Below, piece after piece: positions 18,168-26,049 of a DNA stretch of 64,000 nucleotides. The notes beneath the pieces are model-generated. The model was not told the DNA's origin. It did not search any database and was given only the letters and a program-made list of their open reading frames with translations. The position numbers and the translations under genes were made by a program. This stretch comes from Vibrio nitrifigilis (lineage in GTDB: Bacteria; Pseudomonadota; Gammaproteobacteria; Enterobacterales; Vibrionaceae), in NCBI RefSeq assembly GCF_015686695.1, contig NZ_JADPMR010000003.1, positions 455,665 through 519,664 on the forward strand, written 5' to 3'. Numbering within the stretch: position 1 is the stretch's first letter; each line of letters starts with the position of its first letter.

Positions 18168-19706
18168 ATGTTAAATAAGTTAAGGGGTATCTGGAGCAGT
18201 TGTGATTCTGTCTGGGATATTCACACAGAAACATTTAAGCGTTTAACTGCTTTTCTTGAGCTACATGAGTTGATCGAAGCTGACGTGGACTCTTTGTGCT
18301 CGTTCATATACGAAATTCAAAATAACCAAGATATTGTTACGGTAAAAGTTTTTCATGACGAAGATGAATCGATAGAGTTTTCGAATAACTCTAGTAATGA
18401 GATAATACTAGAACGGAGTGAAAATCTTAAAAAAATAATAGAAGATTTTGATGGAGAAGAAAAGTTATCTGTTGTTATTGAAGTATACAAAAAGATAAAA
18501 AAGCATGATGAGCATACTCTAATATCCAAGGTTTATTGTCTGGAAAAATTATCTTCCTATATTACAAGTTTATCTTTAAAGTCTTTTCACGATGAAATTT
18601 CATCTAACTTCTATGGCGAAAGCATACAAGCCGTTGTTTTTTATGGCGATTTCAAGAAGCGTGTTAGTACTAAATATTTTCATTTCATACCTAAAGATGA
18701 GTTTGATTCAAACGAATCTTACCCAAAATTTGATATTATTCGTGCTGAAGAAATAAAGAGAACACGAGCTAACTTAGGTCATTTTGCAAACGCTTCCGAG
18801 TGGCCATTTTTACCTGATCATTTTAAGTTTAGAGGCAATCAACCAGATGATTTAGGAGTTATTGCATCTCGATTTAATGGGCTTATTAATGCATATCTTA
18901 TTAGCTGTTTTTCTAATTTAGCTATTATTGATGACAAGACTATCAAATATCGAATGAATGGATTAAAAGATATCTCTGGGAGCTATGATTTTGGCGCACT
19001 AATAAATATTAATGCAGATTTTCTCTGGGATCTTTATAAGTGGATTTATAAAGGCAGTTCAGTCGATAAGATGGGAGTAACGCGGAATATAATTCCATTG
19101 CATGTTGAAGACCTATTAAGCGTAGATCAGCCTGTTTTATCATCAGCCTATTCAAGTTTTATTCTTTCACAAAAAGATGACGTGAAGAATTACATTGATG
19201 CAACAAGCAAATTAGCAGAGCAAGTACGAGTTACGACTCAGAAAGCTGGAGAGGTCGCAGAAAAAATTGCGAACTCTATTAAATCTGGTGTTTTCGGTGT
19301 TACAACTTTTGCTATTTCAACAATTCTATTTAGGATTTTTTCAAAAGGTAATGACATTCATAGCTATTCTGACCTATTTGTATTTATAGGATCTCCTTTG
19401 TTTATTTCTATGATCGGCTTCGCTATGTTTGTTTTTTCTGTTCTATTTGGTTTATCTCTATTTGAATCATTCCAAGATCAGGATAGATTTAGGGAAATGT
19501 ATGAACAATCAAAAAAAACCTATGAATACGTATTGACGAAAAAAGATATGAAGAACATTCTCAACGATGATGTATACTTTCATACGACTTATCGTTTTAT
19601 TTCAGAGAGAAGAAAGCTTTATATTTGGGTATGGATTGGCGCGCTCTCTATTGTCTCCACGACACTTATATTGGCTCATTGTCATGCCATGAGTATAGCT
19701 AGCTAA
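18168..19706 (+). CDS. Membrane protein of unknown function, partner of the NA37-like gene
   Basis: A 512-residue protein I do not recognise. Residues 1-330 look soluble and acidic. Residues about 335-372 are a probable coiled coil (DATSKLAEQVRVTTQKAGEV). Then come three hydrophobic segments at about 373-391, 402-432 and 484-507, so the C-terminus is a membrane anchor or pore. The start codon is 2 nt after the stop of the NA37-like gene. A cytoplasmic sensor-like domain joined to a small membrane domain is a layout common in abortive infection effectors; that is inference. Confidence 0.5.
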   Translation: MLNKLRGIWSSCDSVWDIHTETFKRLTAFLELHELIEADVDSLCSFIYEIQNNQDIVTVKVFHDEDESIEFSNNSSNEIILERSENLKKIIEDFDGEEKLSVVIEVYKKIKKHDEHTLISKVYCLEKLSSYITSLSLKSFHDEISSNFYGESIQAVVFYGDFKKRVSTKYFHFIPKDEFDSNESYPKFDIIRAEEIKRTRANLGHFANASEWPFLPDHFKFRGNQPDDLGVIASRFNGLINAYLISCFSNLAIIDDKTIKYRMNGLKDISGSYDFGALININADFLWDLYKWIYKGSSVDKMGVTRNIIPLHVEDLLSVDQPVLSSAYSSFILSQKDDVKNYIDATSKLAEQVRVTTQKAGEVAEKIANSIKSGVFGVTTFAISTILFRIFSKGNDIHSYSDLFVFIGSPLFISMIGFAMFVFSVLFGLSLFESFQDQDRFREMYEQSKKTYEYVLTKKDMKNILNDDVYFHTTYRFISERRKLYIWVWIGALSIVSTTLILAHCHAMSIAS

Positions 19707-19842
19707 AAAATTAGCACCCGCGAGTCACTTATTATTTGTTCTTAGGTAAGGCTACCCCACATTTGTACGCCTTTCTTGATATAACCACAGACCTTCAAGT
19801 ATTTTTGAGGCTGTCCCGGTTTTGCACTGCTCTGGTAAGGCC

Positions 19843-19953
19843 TTACCACTCAAAGGCTTTAAGTCTTTCAAGAAAAGGAAAATCATCAACGTGATTTCTA
19901 CTTCTGATAGAATCAGCTATCTGGTCTACAGTTCGTCTCTTTCTCAGAAGCAT
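19843..19953 (-). CDS. Possible 36-residue small protein at the end of the helicase operon
   Basis: It reads MLLRKRRTVDQIADSIRSRN onward and ends LKAFEW. It lies 23 nt after the 166-residue gene in the same direction, with AGGA 8 nt before the ATG at 19953 (an alternative ATG at 19959 has poor spacing). A second open frame of 44 codons overlaps it in another phase (MIFLFLKDLKPLSGKALPEQ onward, ending near 19756), so this stretch may be a decayed gene instead. No family is recognised. Confidence 0.4.
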   Translation of the reverse strand: MLLRKRRTVDQIADSIRSRNHVDDFPFLERLKAFEW

Positions 19954-19975
19954 CAGCATTATCCTGTAAGTTAAT

Positions 19976-20476
19976 TTAAAAATCCGCTGATTTTAATCCA
20001 CGAATTTTATAGATCAATTTACTAGTGACGCCCTTCCCAATTTCTGAACGTAAGTAACGTTCAGAATAAGGTTGTAATATTTCCTCAGAGCCAATTTCTC
20101 CGCAGACGTACCATTGGGCATTCAATCCATGTGCGTGAGCTATCATCCGACGCACAGGGGCGTTGTCGTCCATTTGCATCCTGAAGGGTAACTCTGTGTC
20201 AGGCGCTAATTCATCAGTGGAAAACACACCATGTTCAATAAGGTATGCTCGATTGTAAAAAGTCCCTAATGGGTAAAGTAGTAGCCCCGCTTCTGATGCC
20301 GCATTTCTTAGTTTTTCTATAGCCTGATAATCCGGTTTGACCATTTCTAAAAGTGTCTTTGTTCGAGTATTGAACCATTCTTTATACTTGGCATGTACAC
20401 TTGCATTATGGTGAAAATATTCATTCGAATAGAACAAACTAAGCATGTCGAAATATAAAACCTTCACTGAAACCAC
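19976..20476 (-). CDS. HAD-like small protein in the helicase operon
   Basis: A 166-residue protein (GTG start; a second GTG at 20467 sits better behind AGGTGG and gives 163 residues). KVLYFDMLSLF near the N-terminus resembles a HAD motif I strand, but the second Asp is missing. The pattern of a middle helical part with aromatic residues and a C-terminal basic tail is also seen in HAD domains of RNA-repair proteins. This is a weak resemblance only. It is the fourth gene after the controller-divergent promoter. Confidence 0.4.
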   Translation of the reverse strand: MVSVKVLYFDMLSLFYSNEYFHHNASVHAKYKEWFNTRTKTLLEMVKPDYQAIEKLRNAASEAGLLLYPLGTFYNRAYLIEHGVFSTDELAPDTELPFRMQMDDNAPVRRMIAHAHGLNAQWYVCGEIGSEEILQPYSERYLRSEIGKGVTSKLIYKIRGLKSADF

Positions 20477-20486
20477 CTAGTCCGTC

Positions 20487-20792
20487 TTAGGCATAGTTAA
20501 AATGGTGCTTCATGAAAAAATCTAGATAACATCCTCTTTCTAAAGCCCTTTCCTCAATCTGCTTCCATAACACCGGTAGATAGGTTTTAAGAACCTCCAC
20601 ATCAGATTGGTGGTATTCATCCTTACAGTCCCCAGCAGCTGCTTTGAGCCACGCTGAGGGGGTTAAAATAGTGAGTCCTTGATGAAAATACTCAGGAATG
20701 GCTGCCCGTATTGCTTCTTCGCTACCGCTAGCTACATAAATGGTGACGCCTTCACCCGTCGCATAATAATGGCTAACTCCGATGTAAAACAT
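20487..20792 (-). CDS. Hypothetical protein in the helicase operon
   Basis: A protein of 101 residues not recognised. It begins MFYIGVSHYYATGEGVTIYV, with CGAGG 8 nt before the ATG at 20792; an upstream ATG at 20819 lacks a ribosome site. It has alternating strands and helices, no membrane segment and several aromatic residues in a C-terminal helix (LDFFMKHHFNYA). It lies 46 nt after the helicase gene and 10 nt before the HAD-like gene, so it is part of the same operon. Confidence 0.5.
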   Translation of the reverse strand: MFYIGVSHYYATGEGVTIYVASGSEEAIRAAIPEYFHQGLTILTPSAWLKAAAGDCKDEYHQSDVEVLKTYLPVLWKQIEERALERGCYLDFFMKHHFNYA

Positions 20793-20838
20793 ATCAAGAC
20801 CTCGATAACATATTGTCATTCTTAAAAATATTTATTTT

Positions 20839-22221
20839 TTACAGAAATGCAGCGATTACACGCTCTCTGAAATTCCCCAAGTTCAGTTGCCCAGAAGAAG
20901 CTGAGTACGCAGATATGGTTGACTGTTTTTCCGAACGTTCTTTATTCCAACTAAGCTGTATTTTCCCAATATCAGTTTTTCTCTTTTGTTGATCAGAGAA
21001 GGAATCTCGATCTGACGAAACAGAAGCTTGAGGTCTATCTTGCAAATTATCTGGCTTAATAAACAAACATGAGTCCGGAATATCTTGCTCGATCTGCTCT
21101 GCAAAACTCACCAGACTTTCTTCAGCAAAAGTGTACAACCATGCCTGCTGATTCAAGGATTCATTAGTTCGCAAAATTCGTCCTAAAACTTGTCTAAAAT
21201 AAAGTTCTGTCTTCACATAACTTAAATGGCAACAGACTTGTAGACGCGGAATATCCGTCCCTTCACTAATCATTCCGACACTGATAATCCATTGGGTAGT
21301 CCCGTTCCGATATCCATTGATTTTCTCTAATGGATTGTCATGATAGTAAGTGACTATCTCTGTGCTTTGCTCATATGTCTCAGCCAAAACTTTCTGAATT
21401 TCGATTGCATGTCCTACTGATGAAGCAACAACCAAACCACCGGCATTAGGGTTATCCATACGTATTTCTGCCAGCTTTTTACAGCCAAGACCAAGCACAT
21501 AGGTCATCGCATCAACATTCTGCAAAATGCTTTGATACGACGTTGCTGATTGCTTTAAAAGGTCTGGAATGGATGAAAATGACTTTGATTGTCCACTTTC
21601 AGAAATCGACAAGTGATCATTATCGATTAGTACAATTTTTGGTGAGCGACAGACCTTATCCATAATCGCTTGCTTTAAACCATATTGATAATCACACTGG
21701 ATACGACCTTCAGCGTCAGAATACTGTGCTAATGTAATTGGCAGTAAATCAGACCGCCAGGGAGTGCCTGATAGGGACAATGTAAACGCAGCAATTCCTT
21801 GAATCTGTCTCAAAATTTGCTCTCCCCATACATTGGCATTTTCAATTTCATCACCTGAGCAATGATGAATTTCATCAAATACAACTAATACCCGGTGTTT
21901 TTTAATTGTTTCCCAAAAGCTATCTCTAAGGTATTTCATACCTTGATAAGTAAATGACGCACCTATTGACCCAAGCCCCCCGTTAAAAGAGCACCCTAAT
22001 CGCCATGAAAAGGTATTTTTGATACCTTCAGCAATCGTTAATGATGGAGAAAAACAAAGAACCAGATCTATTTTATCTAAGTCATACAGCCTTTTAGCGA
22101 TTTCTGCGGCGGTTACCGTTTTTCCGGCCCCTGGAGTGGCCTGAACCTGGAAATGTGATTGTCCAGACAAATACCTTTGTAAAGCTAGTTCAACACACTC
22201 TTGTTGCCATACTCTTAACAT
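20839..22221 (-). CDS. SF2 DEAD/DEAH-type helicase
   Basis: A 460-residue superfamily 2 ATPase related to type I and III restriction helicases and RAD25. Motif I ATPGAGKT is at 28-35, motif II DEIH at 116-119, motif III SGT at 151-153, a motif V-like ISEGTDIPR at 318-326 and motif VI QVLGRILR at 344-351. The C-terminal 100 residues are polar, with no recognisable nuclease or methylase. It overlaps the upstream winged-helix gene by 7 nt. Probably it is the ATP-driven part of a multi-gene defence or DNA-processing module; no methyltransferase or endonuclease lies nearby. Confidence 0.75.
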   Translation of the reverse strand: MLRVWQQECVELALQRYLSGQSHFQVQATPGAGKTVTAAEIAKRLYDLDKIDLVLCFSPSLTIAEGIKNTFSWRLGCSFNGGLGSIGASFTYQGMKYLRDSFWETIKKHRVLVVFDEIHHCSGDEIENANVWGEQILRQIQGIAAFTLSLSGTPWRSDLLPITLAQYSDAEGRIQCDYQYGLKQAIMDKVCRSPKIVLIDNDHLSISESGQSKSFSSIPDLLKQSATSYQSILQNVDAMTYVLGLGCKKLAEIRMDNPNAGGLVVASSVGHAIEIQKVLAETYEQSTEIVTYYHDNPLEKINGYRNGTTQWIISVGMISEGTDIPRLQVCCHLSYVKTELYFRQVLGRILRTNESLNQQAWLYTFAEESLVSFAEQIEQDIPDSCLFIKPDNLQDRPQASVSSDRDSFSDQQKRKTDIGKIQLSWNKERSEKQSTISAYSASSGQLNLGNFRERVIAAFL

Positions 22222-22757
22222 TCTGATTTTCCGAGATTAGTAAGCTTGAGAGCCTGATTAAGCACATTAATCTTGGCAAGATATCTGACCGATCTTTCTC
22301 TAGTTTCTTCTGAGAGCCTTAACAATGATGATTTCTGGGATGGTAACCTTTCAGACAATAGTTGAAATTCCTCGATCTCAGCTAAAGCGATCGCTAGTTC
22401 AGCTTCATACTTTCTTCTTTCCAAAACAAGTTCATCAAAACTAAGTGTCTTATCGCTGCTTCTTGTTACCGGTTTTATCTTTTGTGACTTTCGTTTTTTA
22501 GGTTTAAATTCAGTCGCTTTGAACATTTCTGACTTGTGATAGGTTTTCTTGCGTCCTTGACCTTTGGTCTGAAGCAATCCTTTTTGCTCTAACTGTAATA
22601 GATTGCGATAAAGAAATTTACGAGCCTCTACTACGTCTTTGAACTCTCCAGTTATTTTTAATAGTTCATCCCGTAAACGGGGCACCGTAAACCCATCAAG
22701 TCCCTTTTCTATGAGTAGGGTATAGATATATTCATTAAGCACTGTTTTATTCGTCAT
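22215..22757 (-). CDS. Winged-helix and coiled-coil protein, first gene of the helicase operon
   Basis: A 180-residue protein. Residues 1-70 look like a winged helix (FTVPRLRDELLKITG, then RKFLYRNLLQLEQKGLLQTK and a basic GRKKTY wing). A lysine-rich linker follows, then a coiled coil at about 105-175 (ELVLERRKYEAELAIALAEI). It may recognise DNA for the helicase, whose start codon overlaps its end. It is divergent from the small HTH regulator, with palindromic sites in between. The family is not recognised. Confidence 0.55.
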   Translation of the reverse strand: MTNKTVLNEYIYTLLIEKGLDGFTVPRLRDELLKITGEFKDVVEARKFLYRNLLQLEQKGLLQTKGQGRKKTYHKSEMFKATEFKPKKRKSQKIKPVTRSSDKTLSFDELVLERRKYEAELAIALAEIEEFQLLSERLPSQKSSLLRLSEETRERSVRYLAKINVLNQALKLTNLGKSEC

Positions 22758-22782
22758 AAGAGTTCAAATTCAAACCAAAATG

Positions 22783-22822
22783 CGGATTATAATCCGTGGT
22801 TATATGATCCGCAATACAGGAT
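22783..22822. promoter_or_regulatory. Palindromic operators between the HTH regulator and helicase operon
   Basis: The perfect 14-bp palindrome CGGATTATAATCCG (22783-22796) is followed by ATCC-N8-GGAT (22807-22822). Paired inverted repeats with a central TATAAT and a CCGTGG-like linker recall the C-boxes of restriction-modification controller proteins. They lie 28-67 bp before the regulator start. Confidence 0.6.
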
Positions 22823-22849
22823 AGTCTTTCATTTTGAGAACCCATAAAA

Positions 22850-23056
22850 ATGAAAGACCTAGCAATCAAATTCGGAGCAAACTTACGAGCAATGCGTAAA
22901 GATAAAGGTCTATCTCAAGATAGACTTGCTAATGCAGCAGACATCGACCGAAGCTATGTCGGTCGAATCGAAAGAGGAGAAGTCAATATCACACTGGAAA
23001 AAGCGTACCAGTTGGCAAGTATTCTTGGTTGCGATGTCCGGGATTTATTGCCGTAA
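22850..23056 (+). CDS. XRE-family regulator, restriction controller-like
   Basis: A 68-residue, single-domain helix-turn-helix protein: LRAMRKDKGLSQDRLANAAD then IDRSYVGRIERGEVNITLEK. Length and sequence resemble C-proteins of type II restriction systems. It is divergent from the winged-helix/helicase operon and directly downstream of palindromic operators, so it is likely autoregulatory and the switch for the whole module. In an incoming element such a regulator can delay expression of a toxic effector; that role is inferred. Confidence 0.8.
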   Translation: MKDLAIKFGANLRAMRKDKGLSQDRLANAADIDRSYVGRIERGEVNITLEKAYQLASILGCDVRDLLP

Positions 23057-23140
23057 AGGAATATGGAATGAGTAAAAACCATTCCTAAAATCAGCATTCC
23101 TTTTAATACGTCAACTTTGTCATCTCATATTAAAATTATA

Positions 23141-23242
23141 ATGGCGATTTATAAACGAAGTTAGTACCTGCCAGAGAAGAAAGTTGCTCTTGATATGTGG
23201 ATTGAATATCTGAACATAATTACTAATCCGACTGCCAATTAA
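23141..23242 (+). pseudogene. Possible remnant of a phage-type integrase C-terminus
   Basis: The frame reads MAIYKRS, an in-frame TAG, then YLPEKKVALDMWIEYLN onward to TAA at 23240-23242. A short basic stretch, then YL, charged residues and a W-containing helix resembles the last residues of phage and island integrases (compare the YLEQRR and WADYL endings). It is too short and broken to be functional. The rest of 23057-23293 shows nothing else. Confidence 0.35.
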
Positions 23243-23293
23243 CATCAATTTACGCAGCATAGATTACAGTGAGACACGTTTTACCAGATATCG

Positions 23294-24196
23294 TTATATT
23301 TCAATCGATTGAGCTGGGATCGAGTTTAATATCCAGCATTCTTGATGGACATTATTGATATATGAACTCCGTAAATACTGTGTTTCCATTGCTTGAAGAC
23401 GAACTTTACTCATCATATCTATTGATGGATTTCCTGTAGGAGTGCCTGCAGCACGTTGTGCTTCTCTTAGATCTCCGTAAGCACCCATAAGTCTAATGAA
23501 CTCATTTGCTTTTATATTTTTATGGGAACGGTTTGTCATTACACCTGCATATTTGTAAGAATCCATAATAGTATGTACCGAATCACCATCGACATCGAAT
23601 GGTGAGGAAATCCATTTAAATACATGAAGTAGGAATAAGTTCGCTTGCCATGAAACCGGGTTAGGATCTGTTGGGAAGGTTTCTGCGGTAGATGTACTTA
23701 GGCTTTCCTGTAATTCAGTAGCTCCAATAAAAATAATATTGGGCCCATTTTTACCTGTTCTACTAGCTTTCACATAGTTGAATATTCCAGCAAAACACTG
23801 GCCAAGATAGATAATAGCTTGGTCTAGTTTAGGGGATGATTTTATCGATTCTAATAGGCGATACGGTGTAATAGGCTTAGCTGCGTCGATTCCTTTCTCA
23901 CTGCCATGACCGGTAACAAACATAACTAGATTGTCATACTTGTTATTTTGCATATCAATGAAAAAATCTTGGGTTAACTGTATGTTGTAGATGTTTGGCG
24001 ATGCTATTTGAAAGAGGTTGTTAATGTTAGTCCTATCTTTTCCATCAACATACACAGATATATTCTCTGGTCGGATACCCGCTCTTTCTAGAGAAGACAA
24101 ACCATATACTAAATCAAGTATATGGCGATCTTCGGGATTGACATCTGATGAAGCGAGGAACAGTACCCACCTAGTGTTGCTTTTGACTAGACTCAC
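23294..24196 (-). CDS. Caspase-like cysteine protease (C13/C14 fold)
   Basis: A 300-residue protein starting at GTG. The caspase-haemoglobinase order is visible: strand WVLFLASSDV (10-19), strand and catalytic His in VMFVTGHGSEKG (His97), then strand and catalytic Cys in AIIYLGQCFAG (Cys134). The C-terminal half is unassigned and probably holds the specificity or regulatory part. There is no signal peptide. It lies 32 nt after a 92-residue gene, so the pair forms a small operon. Such proteases act in bacterial abortive infection; the trigger and substrate here are unknown. Confidence 0.75.
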   Translation of the reverse strand: MSLVKSNTRWVLFLASSDVNPEDRHILDLVYGLSSLERAGIRPENISVYVDGKDRTNINNLFQIASPNIYNIQLTQDFFIDMQNNKYDNLVMFVTGHGSEKGIDAAKPITPYRLLESIKSSPKLDQAIIYLGQCFAGIFNYVKASRTGKNGPNIIFIGATELQESLSTSTAETFPTDPNPVSWQANLFLLHVFKWISSPFDVDGDSVHTIMDSYKYAGVMTNRSHKNIKANEFIRLMGAYGDLREAQRAAGTPTGNPSIDMMSKVRLQAMETQYLRSSYINNVHQECWILNSIPAQSIEI

Positions 24197-24228
24197 GTTG
24201 CAGCTAACTTATTTTTGTATGAATATAA

Positions 24229-24507
24229 TTACAGGCTCATAGAAAACTGATTACTTAGGGATACAGGTCTTGGTACATCATCAAAGTAGAACAGTTCTTC
24301 CATCGTTAGTTCTTCAGGAGTAATAGAAAGTAGTATTTTTCCACTTTCATCTAACCCATAAATTTCTTTTCCAACTTTTAGAAAGTAGGACGCTTCAGTC
24401 TCTTTGTTAGGTGATTTGAAAAGAAACCATTGACCAGAGTTTACACATTCTTTGACGTAAGGGTCTACATTTGGTAAATCTTTAGACTGTATATGTGTGA
24501 ATTTCAT
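24229..24507 (-). CDS. Small acidic partner of the caspase-like protease
   Basis: A 92-residue soluble protein not recognised (MKFTHIQSKDLPNVDPYVKE at the start, strand-rich middle, acidic ELTMEELFYFDDVP near the end). It has a strong GGGGG ribosome site before its ATG at 24507 and is the first gene of the two-gene unit. It may be an inhibitor, substrate or activity switch for the protease; nothing in the sequence decides which. The gap 24508-24762 holds no supported gene. Confidence 0.55.
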   Translation of the reverse strand: MKFTHIQSKDLPNVDPYVKECVNSGQWFLFKSPNKETEASYFLKVGKEIYGLDESGKILLSITPEELTMEELFYFDDVPRPVSLSNQFSMSL

Positions 24508-24762
24508 CGCTTACCCCCTGAACTTACTTACAGAGACAAAGTACTGAAAGTAGTTTTCTGTGCAAAAATTATGCACTTTTTTTTCTCGGCGCGCATTTTA
24601 ACAACACTATAAAATATAGCAACTAATAGTTATTAGTCCACACTTGCACAATTTGGGTCGGATTAAAAGTGATTTTTGTCCGAAAAAAATATGCATCTAA
24701 ATGTAGATGAAGATTGGCTCTGTAAAATTGTATGCAGGTTTCAACCAATTCAGATTTCATTG

Positions 24763-25953
24763 TTAAACATTCTGACCAGCAACCCACCCAGATGACCATG
24801 CCCACTGAAAATTGTAACCACCCAACCAGCCAGTGATATCCATACATTCACCAACGAAATATAGGCCTTTTATTGATTTACATTCCATTGTTTTAGATGA
24901 AAGTTCATTGGTATCAACTCCCCCCAATGTAGCTTCAGCTGTTCGGTAGCCCTCAGTCCCATTTGGTTTTATCTTCCAGTTATGGAGGTTTAAAGCAACA
25001 TCTTCAATTTGCTTCTTGTTAAACTGACGTAGTGGTTTATTTTCAAATACATTAAGTTCAATAAAATAATCAATTAATCGCTTAGGAAGAACTTTAGATA
25101 AAGATGTTTTCAGCTCTTGTGCAGGGTTCTTAGCGATTGCCTTTTCTAAAAACTCTAATGCATTCGTTTCCGGTAACCAATCTACAGTAACAGAATCACC
25201 AGGGTTCCAATACGAAGATATTTGCAGTATAGATGGACCAGATATCCCCCTATGAGTAAACAATAGAGCCTCAAGGAACTCTTTGTTATTACAACTTATT
25301 CGTACTGGTAAAGCTGTACCGGTTAGCTCCGTAAGTCCTTTCTCACGCCCATCTAATGTAAACGGTACTAATGCCGCTTGAGGCGGTATAACCCCCAAAC
25401 CAAACTGTTCCGCAATTTTCCAGCCGAATGGCGTAGCTCCAAGGCGTGGCATTGATAGCCCACCGGTGGCAATCACTAGCGATTCACTTTTGAATGTACC
25501 TTGAGTTGTTTTAACTTCAAAATCATTGTCATCGATACGTTCAACCGAGATAATTTCAGATTGGTACTTATACTTAACGTTCCCAGTTTCTTCACATTCA
25601 CTGGTAAGCAAGTTAACAATATCTTTCGCACTATCATCACAGAATAGTTGCCCATGATCTCGTTCATGAAACGGTATGTTGTACTTAGCAATTAGCCCAA
25701 GGAAATCCCAATTAGTGAATTGCGATAATGCTGATTTACAGAAGTGTGGATTCTGTGAGAGATAGTTATTGGCTGTCACATCATAGTTAGTAAAGTTACA
25801 GCGACCACCACCTGAGATAAGGATTTTACGTCCGGGCCGTTTGCCATGATCGATCACTAGGACTGAGCGCCCACGTTGACCGGCACTAGCAGCGCACATT
25901 AGACCGGCCGCACCAGCACCAATTACAATAACATCATGCAGAGTTATAGACAT
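24763..25953 (-). CDS. yhiN: YhiN-like FAD-dependent oxidoreductase, element-borne replacement copy
   Basis: A complete 396-residue flavoprotein of the HI0933/YhiN family. The N-terminal dinucleotide-binding loop GAGAAGLMCAAS (about 12-23), GRKILISGGGRCNFTNYDVT, ATGGLSMPRLGATPFG and the C-terminal FVGECMDITGWLGGYNFQWA are all intact. The host gene of the same family, split by this element, is clearly similar but not identical. The copy sits next to the recombinase operon and reads in the same direction. It probably supplies the function lost on insertion. Biochemical role uncertain. Confidence 0.88.
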   Translation of the reverse strand: MSITLHDVIVIGAGAAGLMCAASAGQRGRSVLVIDHGKRPGRKILISGGGRCNFTNYDVTANNYLSQNPHFCKSALSQFTNWDFLGLIAKYNIPFHERDHGQLFCDDSAKDIVNLLTSECEETGNVKYKYQSEIISVERIDDNDFEVKTTQGTFKSESLVIATGGLSMPRLGATPFGWKIAEQFGLGVIPPQAALVPFTLDGREKGLTELTGTALPVRISCNNKEFLEALLFTHRGISGPSILQISSYWNPGDSVTVDWLPETNALEFLEKAIAKNPAQELKTSLSKVLPKRLIDYFIELNVFENKPLRQFNKKQIEDVALNLHNWKIKPNGTEGYRTAEATLGGVDTNELSSKTMECKSIKGLYFVGECMDITGWLGGYNFQWAWSSGWVAGQNV

Positions 25954-26049
25954 GATAAACTCTCTCAGTAAAAATCAATGGGATTTCAAAAAGCGCAATT
26001 TTACCTTTTTTACAAAAAACTTCCTCTCTTAAATTTACCGATGCAACCA

